Numbered from the stretch's first letter, positions 8,820 through 18,538 are shown. The stretch: 64,000 nucleotides of DNA from Leptotrichia sp. oral taxon 212 (GCF_001274535.1 NZ_CP012410.1:1399126-1463125); one strand, 5' to 3'. Numbers and translations are program-made. Notes: generated from the sequence alone by a model not told the origin.

Positions 8820-9929
8820 TTAATCCAATTTCTGATGTCGTGGACAATCTATCAAAAAACAGTCATACAAAAATTTAGGATAAATTTTTACTTCTGGTTT
8901 ATAATCCGTTTTCAAAATTTTCTCATACTCCGCCTTCAATCGCTTTGCTTGTCGTCTTATCTCCTTAATTTCTTCTTTTTTCTCAGCCTTTGTCCATTCT
9001 TTCTTAAATTCCCCATTTTTAACATCTTCTATTTCTTCATTTTTAAATTTCAATGCTCTTTTAAAAGATTTTTCCAATTTGTTCATTTTATTTAATTGTT
9101 TTAGTGAATAAAAATAAATTGAAAGTTCTTCATCTGGTACTCGACAATCCTCTTGAGCTTCTATTTTTAAATAAATCTCTACAAGTTTTTTATAATTCTC
9201 AGACAAATAATACAGACTTTCTAAATCACTACAAAAAAAATAATCATTATCAATATTTTCTAACATCAATTCATCAATTTTAGACTCAATATTTTCAAAT
9301 TCCTTCAATCGAATCCTATTCACAATATAACTATATTTTATCTTAGCAAAATCCTCTTTTCCAAACTCAAAATCTTTTTTTATTAATTCTTCCAAAATTA
9401 TTTTTGCCTTTTCATATTTTTTATTAACCATTAGCAAATTCGCATATTCAAACTTATAAATTGGATTATTTTCTAATTCACAAGCTCTTTTATACATTTC
9501 TTCCGACTTATCATATTTCCCAGCACCATAATAATTCGCCCCAAGCCCATAATAAGCCTTATAATTATTTGGATTAAATGCCACAGCTTTTCTCAAAGTT
9601 CTAATTGCTCTCTTAATGCCATTTCTCTGATCATCATAATAAAACCCTAAATTAGTATAAATCCTTGATTTTTCCTCATCAGTCACTTCATTTTCATATT
9701 TTTTTATAAATTCATTCAATAATTTATAAATATCCTCCCATTGATAGGTTAATTCATTGTAAACTGCCGCTAATTGACATATCTTTTCTACATCTCGTGG
9801 GTTTTCCAAAAGACATTTCTCCAAATAATCCTTATATTCAATAAACGCATGCCTATAATTATCGTAACTATCATTTTTTTTGATTTCATCCTGAATATAT
9901 CTTGCCCATTCTTCTTGTGTTTGCTTCAT
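8820..9929 (-). CDS. Tetratricopeptide-repeat protein
   Basis: This 369-aa protein has no signal peptide and is predicted cytosolic. TPR units are visible at about residues 85-190 (for example KAVAFNPNNYKAYYGLGANYYGAGKYDKSEEMYKRA), giving a superhelical protein-binding scaffold. The C-terminal third is a charged coiled-coil-like helix rich in K/E, ending in a short cysteine-containing tail (DCFLIDCPRHQ). The start is set at the ATG at 9929, preceded by AAAGGA at ideal spacing; a TTG nine codons upstream is less likely. A 21-codon remnant of a paralogue's C-terminus lies directly upstream, which points to duplication and loss. The partner is unknown. Confidence 0.8.
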   Translation of the reverse strand: MKQTQEEWARYIQDEIKKNDSYDNYRHAFIEYKDYLEKCLLENPRDVEKICQLAAVYNELTYQWEDIYKLLNEFIKKYENEVTDEEKSRIYTNLGFYYDDQRNGIKRAIRTLRKAVAFNPNNYKAYYGLGANYYGAGKYDKSEEMYKRACELENNPIYKFEYANLLMVNKKYEKAKIILEELIKKDFEFGKEDFAKIKYSYIVNRIRLKEFENIESKIDELMLENIDNDYFFCSDLESLYYLSENYKKLVEIYLKIEAQEDCRVPDEELSIYFYSLKQLNKMNKLEKSFKRALKFKNEEIEDVKNGEFKKEWTKAEKKEEIKEIRRQAKRLKAEYEKILKTDYKPEVKIYPKFLYDCFLIDCPRHQKLD

Positions 9930-9952
9930 AATTTTATTCCTTTCATATTTCT

Positions 9953-10018
9953 TCAATTATCATCAATTACTAAATGCTGTGGACAATCCAGTAACCGACA
10001 TTCATTTTCAAAAAACAT
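9953..10018 (-). pseudogene. C-terminal remnant of a paralogous TPR-protein gene
   Basis: The minus-strand frame ends MFFENECRLLDCPQHLVIDD-N-stop. Its tail matches the C-terminus of the neighbouring TPR protein (CFLIDCPRHQKLD): both share the C-x3-L/I-D-C-P-x-H core. Upstream of it the frame is closed and no further similarity is visible, so only the last roughly 20 codons of a tandem copy survive. Confidence 0.6.
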
Positions 10019-10192
10019 AAAAAACTATCTCATAAGTATAAATAATTACTCAACTGTAAATTAAATATATATTTCAAAGTTATAAATATACTTAATTTAT
10101 TATTTTATATATTTTTATACTTTCTGAAATAGTTTCTTTTTATTTATTTCTCTTTTTAATAAATTTTATTAGCTATTCTACAGACTTCATTT

Positions 10193-10633
10193 CTAATCTT
10201 CCCACACTTCACTTCCTTCATAATCCGTTAATCTGTTTTCATTGGCAATAATCTTTCCAGAAGGATCTATATATCTTATTAGATTTTCATGATTATCATA
10301 GTAATATCTTTTTTCCTCTTTTTTATTTCCATTATAAAAATATGTAGTTAAAAGATATTTAAAATATGTTTTTCCATTTTTTATGTAATATTCTGCATAT
10401 TGTTTTGTGTGTCCAGTATAAAATTCAGTTACTACCTTCCGTAAAACATTATTTTTATAATATCTTCTTATTTCTCCACCTTCACTGAGATCAATTCTTT
10501 CTTTTTCTATCCTGTAACTCTTATAGCTATTTGTTTCAGCATAATCTTTTTTTATTTCTGTAATTCTTTGTCTAATGGTTGAAAAACTGCATATTCCAAT
10601 CATTAGGAATAACGATAACAACATCTTTTTCAT
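10193..10633 (-). CDS. Small exported protein of unknown function
   Basis: This 146-aa protein begins with a typical signal peptide (MKKMLLSLFLMIGICSFS). The mature region has regularly spaced Tyr-rich strands (RRYYKNNVLRKVV, EYYIKNGKTYFKY, KRYYYDNHENLIRY). These resemble antitoxin/MORN-like or YD-type short beta-repeat proteins, but I cannot assign a family. It is 37 nt from the next exported-protein gene upstream (10671-11876) in the same direction, so the two may be co-transcribed. Confidence 0.7.
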   Translation of the reverse strand: MKKMLLSLFLMIGICSFSTIRQRITEIKKDYAETNSYKSYRIEKERIDLSEGGEIRRYYKNNVLRKVVTEFYTGHTKQYAEYYIKNGKTYFKYLLTTYFYNGNKKEEKRYYYDNHENLIRYIDPSGKIIANENRLTDYEGSEVWED

Positions 10634-10670
10634 TTTTTCCCCCTTTAAAAAACAGATAATGCAATTTTTT

Positions 10671-11876
10671 CTATTTTTTTCTGCTTTTCATAATCTTCTC
10701 AACATCTTTAATAACTTCATAGTCATTTTCATATAATTCCACATTTTTTCCAATAGGAACATACCACAAAAATTTTGAGAAATAATCTTTCAGTTTTTTA
10801 TCTGAAAAATCATAACCTTTCAACGCATAAGGATAATTTTTCATTATGTTCAGATCAGCATCAGAAATCTTCTTTAATTCATCTTCTTTTAATAATCTTG
10901 CGTTATAAGCTGCCTGCATCAAATCATCTGTATATCTAAAACCTTTTTCAGTTTTTTCAGGAAAATAGTCCTCAAGGTTCAGAGTACGTATTTCTCTTAA
11001 TCTAAATTCATCTTTAGGACTAAAATCCTTTGTCTTGAAACGTAAATACCCTTTTTTTAATTTTGCATAAAGAACTCTACTTTTTACATTATCACCATCA
11101 TATTTTTTATATCCGTAATCAATATTTCCTTCCCCAATTAATTCCCAATCCACTCTTTTTCCATTTTTCATTTTTATCTCCGGTATTTCAATGAAAGCAT
11201 TTCCTGGCTCGACAATCACTTCAAAATCATCCACTTTCTGATTTTTCCATTTTGAAATAGTCGTCCATACATAGTTAAAATCATTAGAAATGGAACCCAC
11301 GATTCCACCATAATGATAGCTATGCTCAACTACATTTTCACCCTTCTTAAAATTTGCTTTAAAAAAATAAACATAGCTCTTTCTATAGTAATCAGCATCC
11401 GCTTTTGCTTTTGCTTTATCATATTCCTTAAAATATTTCTTTATTTCTTCAAGCTGTTTTATATCTTTGGGAAGAAAATCTGTCAATTTATACATCTTCA
11501 TACCTACATTTTTTCCATTTACAGAAGTTTTAAAATTTCTGAAATTATAATCTTCGTTTGCTTCTTCTCTGTTCTCCGGATCACTAAGCCATTCTTCCTG
11601 TGCGCTTTCAGGTGTAATAAATCCAATATACCTCTCACCGGCCTCAGGACTGTCAAATACAAATTTTACAGTTACTGTCATTCCCTCTGCCATTTCATAG
11701 TCAGCTTTAACACTTTCCATTTTAAAATGAATTTTTTCACTCTTTATGACTATATCTGATACATTCATCGGAACAATATGTCCACCTTGAGATCTAAATT
11801 CATAATCATTTGCCGCCAAATTTACACTTATAAGAAACATTAAACAAAGTAATAAAAATATTTTCATTTTTTTCAT
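10671..11876 (-). CDS. Exported protein, possibly DUF4424-like
   Basis: This 401-aa exported protein has its signal peptide at residues 1-23 (KIFLLLCLMFLISVNLAA). The start is set at the ATG at 11876, which has GGAG nine bases upstream; a 13-codon-longer frame lacks a ribosome site. The mature N-terminus (NDYEFRSQGGHIVPMNVSDIVIKSEKIH) followed by a predicted beta-rich domain is reminiscent of DUF4424 proteins. This family call comes from memory of the pattern and is tentative. No catalytic motif is visible. It probably acts in the periplasm or at the envelope, near other exported proteins of the same accessory block. Confidence 0.65.
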   Translation of the reverse strand: MKKMKIFLLLCLMFLISVNLAANDYEFRSQGGHIVPMNVSDIVIKSEKIHFKMESVKADYEMAEGMTVTVKFVFDSPEAGERYIGFITPESAQEEWLSDPENREEANEDYNFRNFKTSVNGKNVGMKMYKLTDFLPKDIKQLEEIKKYFKEYDKAKAKADADYYRKSYVYFFKANFKKGENVVEHSYHYGGIVGSISNDFNYVWTTISKWKNQKVDDFEVIVEPGNAFIEIPEIKMKNGKRVDWELIGEGNIDYGYKKYDGDNVKSRVLYAKLKKGYLRFKTKDFSPKDEFRLREIRTLNLEDYFPEKTEKGFRYTDDLMQAAYNARLLKEDELKKISDADLNIMKNYPYALKGYDFSDKKLKDYFSKFLWYVPIGKNVELYENDYEVIKDVEKIMKSRKK

Positions 11877-12154
11877 GGTGACCACTCCACTTTCTATTAT
11901 TTTTTTACTTTTCAATATAAGTATACCTCGTATATCAATATTTTTCCAATATTTTTCTATGAAAAAAATACTCCAAAACTAATTTTTTTGTAAATTATCT
12001 AGTTGTCACTGATACCCAATTAAATAATTTAGCAGACCTGTTCGATAACTATATAAATTTAGAAATATAATGGAATAAATATTACTAGCAAGTTGTTAAA
12101 TACAAAAAATATTAGGTTACTGAGGTCTATTGTCAACTGCAAAAATAATAATTA

Positions 12155-13525
12155 TTATTTTATAATCTTACAATATTCATATTTATGATTTTTATCCTGT
12201 GCTGTAATTGAACTCTTTTTAGTTTCATTGCTTTTTTCTAGTGAACTAAAAGCGTCAAAAATATTTTCCAAAGTATCTATAAATTGATCCATTGCTTCAT
12301 CCTTGTCATTTCCTACCAGTTCAAAAGTTTTTACATCAGCACCTTTTATCACTTTGTCATTACAATAAACATTATTTCTATCTTTATAATAATTTTTACT
12401 AAGTATTTTTACACTATCCTTATCTACGTTCAATTTTACAACCTTATTTTTCGTCAAATCAAAAGGATCTTCAATTAACAGCTTAAATACTCCATCCTTA
12501 TTTTTAAAAAATATTGCATACGCAACATTAGCATTTTTACTCATATACAGTGTCTGAAATTCAATCGGGCTTACGTTTTTTAATTTATGTTCTTTATAAA
12601 AAACATTATTTCTATCTTTTTCAAAGAAATTGTCTACTATTTGAAAAGTTTTTGCTTCTGCTCCTTCAATTTTATTTTTTTTAAAATAAACATTATTTTT
12701 ATCCTTTGAAAAACCATTTCCTATTAATTGAAAAGTTTTTACATCTATATTCTTAAATTTTTCATTATTGTAGTAAATGTTATTTTTGTCTTTTGAATAT
12801 CCCTCTCCAATATTCTCAAAGCTCTCTTTATCAACATTTTCCAACTTTGAAATATTATATGCATCATCACTATCATAAAAAATTACTTCTGCATCTCTAT
12901 AAATACCATTCTTATCCTTTATATATCCATCACCAATATGTTCAAAACTTTCCCTGTCTATATTTCTCAATTTCATTTTTCCAGAATAAATCCAGTTTTT
13001 ATCTCTCCCAAAGCCTCCACCTAAATCTTCAAAAGTCCTTTTATCCACATTATCAACTTTTTCTGCATATATTCCTTCCATAACATAGATGTCATTTTTA
13101 TTTCTAAAATAATACATTTTACCCTTAGAATTCTCATAAAAAGTAACTTTTTTCATATCTACTGGTTCGCCACTATTTTCATACCGTACAGTCTCCCCAT
13201 ATAAATAAATATAATTTTTGTCTTTTCCAGTATCTTCATCCAATATTTCAAAACTATTTATATCTGCCTCCAAAATATCATATTCCTTATAATAAATAGC
13301 ATCCTTGTCTTTTGCAAAATTCTCATTCAAAATTTTAAAACTCTTTAAATCAGGACTTTTTGTTAAATATTTTTCACTTTTTTCATCATCTATCCGCTTT
13401 ACAACCAAAGTTTTATGATAATCCTCATTATAATAAATTTTTTCCCCTTCAGTAACATATTCAGCAAACCCTAAATTAGCAACAAAAATTAATGATATTA
13501 ATATTTTAAAAAATCCTTTTCTCAT
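12155..13525 (-). CDS. Exported DKNYY-repeat protein
   Basis: This 456-aa protein has a signal peptide (residues 1-21, ending LGFA). It is built from about ten imperfect units of roughly 30-40 residues with the core K-D-K/R-N-x-I/V-Y/F-Y and a downstream D-x-K/E-S/T-F-E/Q-x-I/L. This is the hallmark of the DKNYY family. Repeats run from about residue 45 to 415, with a short charged tail. The function of the family is unknown; the repeats suggest a beta-rich, possibly adhesive or ligand-binding envelope protein. It lies 3' of the tRNA-Lys gene and starts an accessory block of exported proteins. Confidence 0.85.
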   Translation of the reverse strand: MRKGFFKILISLIFVANLGFAEYVTEGEKIYYNEDYHKTLVVKRIDDEKSEKYLTKSPDLKSFKILNENFAKDKDAIYYKEYDILEADINSFEILDEDTGKDKNYIYLYGETVRYENSGEPVDMKKVTFYENSKGKMYYFRNKNDIYVMEGIYAEKVDNVDKRTFEDLGGGFGRDKNWIYSGKMKLRNIDRESFEHIGDGYIKDKNGIYRDAEVIFYDSDDAYNISKLENVDKESFENIGEGYSKDKNNIYYNNEKFKNIDVKTFQLIGNGFSKDKNNVYFKKNKIEGAEAKTFQIVDNFFEKDRNNVFYKEHKLKNVSPIEFQTLYMSKNANVAYAIFFKNKDGVFKLLIEDPFDLTKNKVVKLNVDKDSVKILSKNYYKDRNNVYCNDKVIKGADVKTFELVGNDKDEAMDQFIDTLENIFDAFSSLEKSNETKKSSITAQDKNHKYEYCKIIK

Positions 13526-13715
13526 AGGAAATCAGAAATCCTTTCATTTAAATCTTATATTTTTCACAATTATATAAATTACTCTTATTTAAAAATTATC
13601 TCATATTCTTAATAATTTGTAAATGTTTTACAATAAGCTTTATCATATTTTTTTCTTATAAAATACTTAGATAAAAAATTGTAAATATGGCAAAACTGTA
13701 TTTAGATGACTTTTT

Positions 13716-13742
13716 ACAAAAAAAAGAGCTCAAACAACTCTT
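13716..13742 (-). terminator. Terminator of tRNA-Lys
   Basis: Stem AAGAG/CTCTT (13724-13742) followed on the minus strand by eight T residues, about 20 nt beyond the tRNA CCA end. Confidence 0.75.
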
Positions 13743-13763
13743 ATGTAAAAAATATTATTTGAA

Positions 13764-13840
13764 TGGTGGGACTGGTGAGGATCGAACTCACAACCTACCG
13801 ATTAAGAGTCGGTTGCTCTGACCAATTGAGCTACAGTCCC
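13764..13840 (-). tRNA. tRNA-Lys (anticodon CUU)
   Basis: A 77-nt cloverleaf on the minus strand. The acceptor stem is GGGACTG/CAGTCCC, the D-arm contains AGCTCAATTGGTCAGAGC, the anticodon loop is CTCTTAA (anticodon CTT) closed by ACCGA/TCGGT, the T-arm contains GTTCGATCC, and the 3' end ACCA is encoded in the DNA. It decodes AAG. Confidence 0.97.
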
Positions 13841-13857
13841 TCTCCTTTCTATTAATA

Positions 13858-13886
13858 GGTCTATCACATTTTTTTCTATTTGTCAA
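13858..13886 (-). promoter_or_regulatory. Predicted promoter of tRNA-Lys
   Basis: Perfect TTGACA at 13886-13881, 17-bp spacer, then TAGACC with a TG extension. The -10 is weak, but the spacing places the start about 10 nt before the mature tRNA. Confidence 0.55.
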
Positions 13887-13982
13887 GTATTATTTTAGGA
13901 CACGTACTCTCTTGGTTTTCTCAAACTTTTAACCCTATTTTCACATTTTATTTTCAGTACATGCCCTAAATACAAATTTCAA

Positions 13983-15503
13983 TTAATGCTTAAAATGTCT
14001 TATTCCAGTTAATGCCATACTTATTCCATGTTCATTACAAGCCTGTATTGACTCCTCATCCCTTATTGATCCTCCAGGCTGAACAATAGCTTTTATTCCA
14101 TATTTTGCAGCTTCATCCACACAGTCTCTGAAAGGGAAGAAAGCATCTGAAGCGAGAACTGCACCTTCCAGTGTTTCCAGATCTCCTTTTGCATGCTCTA
14201 AAGCATGTGCAGTAGCCCATATTCTATTTGTCTGTCCTGTACCTATTCCTGTTGCGGCACCATCTTTAACTACCACTATTGCGTTTGATTTTACATGCTT
14301 TACGACTTTCATTCCTAAAATCATATCCTGTTTTTCCTGCTCAGTAGGCTGTTTTTCCGTTACAATTTTCATTTCATCTATCATTTTTCTGTTTGCTTCC
14401 TGTACGAGTATTCCACCATCAACTTTAATGTACTCAAATTTATCCTGAGGTTTTGGTACTTCGCACTGGATAATTCTTAAATTCTTCTTATTTTTAAATA
14501 CTTCAAGAGCTTCCGGAGAATAAGAAGGAGCAATCACTATTTCAAGAAATATTTTATTCAGTTCTTCCGCTGTTGCCACATCTATTTCCCTGTTAATTGC
14601 AACAATTCCACCAAAGATGGAAACAGGATCGCAGTCATGTGCCTTTTTATAAGCTGTAAATACATCCTCTGCAATTGCCACACCACATGGTGTCGAATGT
14701 TTCACTGCACAGCATGCGATTTCATCAAATTCGTTTGCAACCTTCCATGCAATATCCATATCCCTTATATTGTTAAATGACAGTTCCTTTCCATTCAGCT
14801 GGACAAAATCCTTCATACTTCCTTCTTCCGTCGTTGAAACATAGTAAGCAGAAGTCTGATGAGGATTTTCCCCATATCTCAGGTCAAATTTCTTCTTATA
14901 GGATACATTCAGATATTTAGGATATTCCTCATCAAGAAGAAATCCCGATATTGCCGCATCATAAGCCGAAGTCAGATTGAAAACTTTTCCTGCCAGTCTT
15001 TTTTTAGTTTCAAATGACACTTCACCTTTATTCTGAATTTCCTCAGTTACTTTTCCATAGTCTTCAGGATCACATATTACAGTTACATCCTTAAATGACT
15101 TTGCTGCCGATCTCAGCATTGTAGGCCCACCTATATCTATAAATTCTATTTTTTCATCAAAAGTTTTATCTGTCTGAACTTCCCTGAAGAAAGGATAAAG
15201 ATTCACTACTACAAAGTCTATCGTTTCAATCCCTTCTTTTTCAATTGTTTCCATATGTTCCTTATTATCTCTTATGGCAAGTATTCCACCATGTATATTT
15301 GGATGCAATGTCTTAACCCTTCCATCAAGCATTTCCTTAAATTTTGTAACTTCTGAAATTTCAATTACTTCAAGTCCATTTTCTTTGAGATATTTATAAG
15401 TTCCTCCTGTTGATACTATCTCTATATTTTTCTCCTTAAGAAACTTTGCAAACTCAAGTATTCCAGTCTTATCAAAAACACTTATCAAAGCTCTTTTTTT
15501 CAT
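13983..15503 (-). CDS. purH: AICAR transformylase / IMP cyclohydrolase
   Basis: This bifunctional 506-aa enzyme carries out the last two steps of IMP synthesis: formyl transfer from 10-formyl-THF to AICAR, then ring closure. The N-terminal MGS-like cyclohydrolase domain covers about residues 1-195 ([37 protein letters not shown]). The transformylase domain follows, with YGENPHQ, the catalytic KHSTPCG segment and FFPFRDCVD. The ATG at 15503 has AAGGAG seven bases upstream. It is the last pur gene of the operon, 51 nt after purN. A wobble-rich long hairpin (13898-13966) downstream may contribute to transcript ending. Confidence 0.97.
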   Translation of the reverse strand: MKKRALISVFDKTGILEFAKFLKEKNIEIVSTGGTYKYLKENGLEVIEISEVTKFKEMLDGRVKTLHPNIHGGILAIRDNKEHMETIEKEGIETIDFVVVNLYPFFREVQTDKTFDEKIEFIDIGGPTMLRSAAKSFKDVTVICDPEDYGKVTEEIQNKGEVSFETKKRLAGKVFNLTSAYDAAISGFLLDEEYPKYLNVSYKKKFDLRYGENPHQTSAYYVSTTEEGSMKDFVQLNGKELSFNNIRDMDIAWKVANEFDEIACCAVKHSTPCGVAIAEDVFTAYKKAHDCDPVSIFGGIVAINREIDVATAEELNKIFLEIVIAPSYSPEALEVFKNKKNLRIIQCEVPKPQDKFEYIKVDGGILVQEANRKMIDEMKIVTEKQPTEQEKQDMILGMKVVKHVKSNAIVVVKDGAATGIGTGQTNRIWATAHALEHAKGDLETLEGAVLASDAFFPFRDCVDEAAKYGIKAIVQPGGSIRDEESIQACNEHGISMALTGIRHFKH

Positions 15504-15554
15504 TTCACCTGCTCCTTTCACATATCTGCTTTTTAATCTATCTAATTAGTATGT

Positions 15555-16142
15555 CTAATCCTCTAATATTTTTTCAAGTCCCTTTACCAGAAGCAGATGT
15601 TCCTTTTCAAGAACTCTTTTCTGAAGTGTTTCCGGTGTATCTCCTTCAAGTACGGGTACTTTCATGCTCATTATCGGTTCACCTGTGTCTATACCCGAAT
15701 CCACATAATGAACTGTGCATCCGCTCTCTTTCTCGCCTGCCTTCAGAACTGCTTCATGAACTTTAAGACCATACATTCCCTTCCCTCCAAATTTTGGAAG
15801 AAGCGAAGGATGCATATTTATAATTTTTCCCTCCCATTTTTTTACAAATTTTTCTGAAAGTATTGATAAATAACCTGCAAGCATAATATAGGAAATTTTT
15901 TCATTGCCACTTAAAATCATATCAATTTCATCTGAAAGTTTTTCTCCGAACAGTTTTCTATCCAGCATGATAGACTTTATATTATGATTTTCAGCCCTTT
16001 CCAGTGCATAACATGGCCTGTCGGCTATAACACAGGCAATTTCACAGTTCAGTTTTCCAGATTCTATACTGTCTATTATTGCTTGTAAGTTGGATCCTGA
16101 ACCTGAAACAAAAACTGCTATTTTTTTCTTTATTTCAGACAT
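15555..16142 (-). CDS. purN: Phosphoribosylglycinamide formyltransferase (GART)
   Basis: This 195-aa enzyme transfers a formyl group from 10-formyl-THF to GAR, the third step of the pathway. Diagnostic motifs: the phosphate-binding GSGSNLQAI near the N-terminus, the catalytic NMHPSLLP with its Asn and His, and HYVDSGIDTGEPI carrying the catalytic Asp. Length is normal. Its first codons overlap the end of purM by 13 bp, which implies translational coupling. Confidence 0.96.
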   Translation of the reverse strand: MSEIKKKIAVFVSGSGSNLQAIIDSIESGKLNCEIACVIADRPCYALERAENHNIKSIMLDRKLFGEKLSDEIDMILSGNEKISYIMLAGYLSILSEKFVKKWEGKIINMHPSLLPKFGGKGMYGLKVHEAVLKAGEKESGCTVHYVDSGIDTGEPIMSMKVPVLEGDTPETLQKRVLEKEHLLLVKGLEKILED

Positions 16143-17128
16143 AATTTATTCTCACCTTTACTTATATATCCTATTTCATAGGCATTTTCTCCGTTTTCCT
16201 TCAAAATACCTATAGTTTTTTCTACATCTTCCTTCTTAACAATAACCACAAATCCTACACCCATGTTAAATGTTCCCCACAGTTCATCCTCAGTTACCTT
16301 TTTAAAATACCCATGTTTAAATATAGGATGGATTTCAATTTTTTTCCTGTCAATATTTGCACACAATCCTTCAGGTATTGTTCTAGGAACATTTTCTATC
16401 AGTCCACCACCTGTTATATGTGCCATTCCATTTATTTTTACACTTTCCATAAGTTTCTGAATGGATTTTACATAAATCTTTGTCGGAGTTAGCAGATGTT
16501 CCCATATTCTTTTATTTTCATATACTTCGTTTAAATCAACAAAAAGTTTTCTTATGAGGGAAAAACCGTTACTGTGAGGCCCGCTTGAAGAAATGGCTAT
16601 TATAGTATCGCCTTCTTCAATTTTTGAACCGTTCACTATTTCATCCTCTTCTACTGCACCCACTGCAAATCCTGCAATATCATATTCTCCTACTGTGTAG
16701 AATCCTGGCATTTCAGCTGTTTCTCCCCCTATGAGGGAAGCTCCCGCCTGAAGACATCCGTCTGCAACCCCTTTTATAATTTCTGACGAAACATCTGAAT
16801 CAAGCTTTCCACATGCCAGATAATCAAGAAAAAACAGAGGTTTTGCACCATGACATAAAATATCATTTACACACATTGCCACGCAGTCAATCCCAACTGT
16901 ATCATATTTCCCAGTTTCAAAAGCAATTTTGAGTTTTGTTCCCACTCCATCAGTTCCTGATACAAGAACAGGCTTTTTATAATCTCCCAGCTTATAAAGT
17001 GCTCCAAAGCTTCCAATTTCATTCATAACATTTGCACTGTATGTACTTTTTACCTTATCTTTTATTTTTTCTACTGTTCTATATCCTTCTTCCTTATCTA
17101 CTCCTGAATCTTTATAAGAAATCGTCAT
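16130..17128 (-). CDS. purM: Phosphoribosylformylglycinamidine cyclo-ligase (AIR synthetase)
   Basis: PurM closes the imidazole ring by ATP-dependent conversion of FGAM to AIR. The 332-aa protein has the ATP-binding GTDGVGTKLKIA, GGETAEMPGFY and SSSGPHSNGFSLIR motifs and the usual length. GGGAGG precedes the ATG at 17128. It overlaps purN downstream and lies 39 nt after the second purF copy. Confidence 0.96.
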   Translation of the reverse strand: MTISYKDSGVDKEEGYRTVEKIKDKVKSTYSANVMNEIGSFGALYKLGDYKKPVLVSGTDGVGTKLKIAFETGKYDTVGIDCVAMCVNDILCHGAKPLFFLDYLACGKLDSDVSSEIIKGVADGCLQAGASLIGGETAEMPGFYTVGEYDIAGFAVGAVEEDEIVNGSKIEEGDTIIAISSSGPHSNGFSLIRKLFVDLNEVYENKRIWEHLLTPTKIYVKSIQKLMESVKINGMAHITGGGLIENVPRTIPEGLCANIDRKKIEIHPIFKHGYFKKVTEDELWGTFNMGVGFVVIVKKEDVEKTIGILKENGENAYEIGYISKGENKLCLK

Positions 17129-17167
17129 TTTTTTCCTCCCTGCATACTTTTTTTAACTTTATTGAAA

Positions 17168-18538
17168 TTATTTATCATCTTTCTTAAAACAATCCATGTA
17201 AAAGTCATCTCTTCCAAATATCTTTCTTAAATTTTCATAAGATAGATATCCCAGTGTTGTTGCTCCAATTTTATCCCTGATTTCATCCAGAGTCAAGTAA
17301 TTTCCAATTAGATGTGCCTCAGGATTTACATTCACTCCGAAAAAATCTTCCTTAATAACTATAGGGGATGCTGCCCTGAAATGTACTTCTTTTGCTCCTG
17401 CTTCATATAGCATTTTTACTAATTTTTTTGATGTAGTTCCACGTACGATTGAATCATCTACAACTACCACTCTTTTCCCATCCAGCAGGCTTTTTATCGG
17501 ATTCAATTTTACTTTTACTGCCTGTTCCCTGAGTTCCTGTATTGGAGTGATAAATGTTCTTCCAATATACTTATTTTTTACTAAAGCCGGTCTATATGGA
17601 ATTCCGCTTTCCTGTGCATATCCTATGGCTGCAGGAACTCCTGAATCAGGAACTCCTATAACAATATCCGCCTCTATAGGATTTTGTCTATACAGATATT
17701 TCCCTGTTTCATGTCTAAACCCATAAACATCTATTCCATCTATTACACTGTCAGGTCTTGCAAAATAAATATATTCAAATGCACTTACCTGCTTTTTCTC
17801 CTTGTTGTTATATTTTATTGATTCAATTCCTTTTTCATCGATTATTACAATTTCTCCAGGTTCTATTTCCCTTATAAATTCCGCTCCCATTGCATCCAGT
17901 GCACAGGTTTCTGATGCCAGCACTAGGATCTCTTTACCTATTTTTCCAAGGGAAAGAGGTCTCAATCCTCTAGGATCTCTCACTCCCACAAGTTTATCAT
18001 TCAGGATCATTGCAAGGGCAAATCCGCCTTTAAGTTTATTCACTGTATTTAAGGCACATTCTTTTACTCCATGCACTGCATTCTTACCAATCAGTTTTAA
18101 AATAACTTCCGTATCAATTGATGTATGGAAAAGATCACCTTCTCCAAGTAGTTCCTGTTTCAATTCCTTATAATTACTCAAATCCCCATTATGTACAATA
18201 GAAACTTTTCCCAATGAAGTTTCCCCTTCCAGAGGCTGACAATTTCTCATTGATGAATAACCTTCTCTTCCATATCTTACATGGCCTATTAGAATATTTC
18301 CTATATAGCTGTTTAAATCTTCCAGAGAAAATACATCAGCTACAAGTCCAGGCTTTTTTATAGTTCTATGTCTCACTTTATTTTCAGTAACAGTGTCACA
18401 TATTGTAAATCCTGCACTTTGCTGACCTCTATGTTGTAATGCAAACATACCGTAGTAGGCAAGTCCACCTAAATCTTTTCTTACTTCCTTTGAATGTATT
18501 GCCAAAATTCCCATTTTCTTTTTTTCCTCCATTTTCAT
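17168..18538 (-). CDS. Degenerate PurF paralogue lacking the glutaminase Cys
   Basis: This 456-aa protein aligns along its whole length with the PurF encoded just upstream but has lost key residues. The nucleophile Cys13 of PurF is Met9 here (KKKMGILAIHS against EEECGVIAFHS). The RYATTG glutamine-site motif is RYGREG (R88-G93). The Fe-S cysteines 263, 409 and 474 are Ser252, Asp398 and Tyr447; only Cys450 remains. The phosphoribosyltransferase half is intact, including VIGVPDSGVPAAIGYA and the PRPP loop VVVVDDSIVRGTTS (357-370). GGAGG lies upstream of Met9, so translation may begin at 18514, putting the initiator Met where the Cys should be. It may be an ammonia-dependent transferase or a regulatory subunit; both are inference. 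Confidence 0.85.
   Translation of the reverse strand: MKMEEKKKMGILAIHSKEVRKDLGGLAYYGMFALQHRGQQSAGFTICDTVTENKVRHRTIKKPGLVADVFSLEDLNSYIGNILIGHVRYGREGYSSMRNCQPLEGETSLGKVSIVHNGDLSNYKELKQELLGEGDLFHTSIDTEVILKLIGKNAVHGVKECALNTVNKLKGGFALAMILNDKLVGVRDPRGLRPLSLGKIGKEILVLASETCALDAMGAEFIREIEPGEIVIIDEKGIESIKYNNKEKKQVSAFEYIYFARPDSVIDGIDVYGFRHETGKYLYRQNPIEADIVIGVPDSGVPAAIGYAQESGIPYRPALVKNKYIGRTFITPIQELREQAVKVKLNPIKSLLDGKRVVVVDDSIVRGTTSKKLVKMLYEAGAKEVHFRAASPIVIKEDFFGVNVNPEAHLIGNYLTLDEIRDKIGATTLGYLSYENLRKIFGRDDFYMDCFKKDDK

Noticed and set aside
8820-13840. Genomic island integrated at the 3' end of tRNA-Lys
   Set aside because: The accessory block does lie on the 3' side of the tRNA, but there is no integrase, and no second copy of the tRNA 3' end was seen near 8700-8820.
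13898-13966. Ten-pair long hairpin (GGGCATGTAC with GTACGTGTCC) after purH as a regulatory RNA
   Set aside because: It depends on two wobble pairs and a loop of about 50 nt, with no T-run. It may aid termination but is not strong enough to list as a feature.
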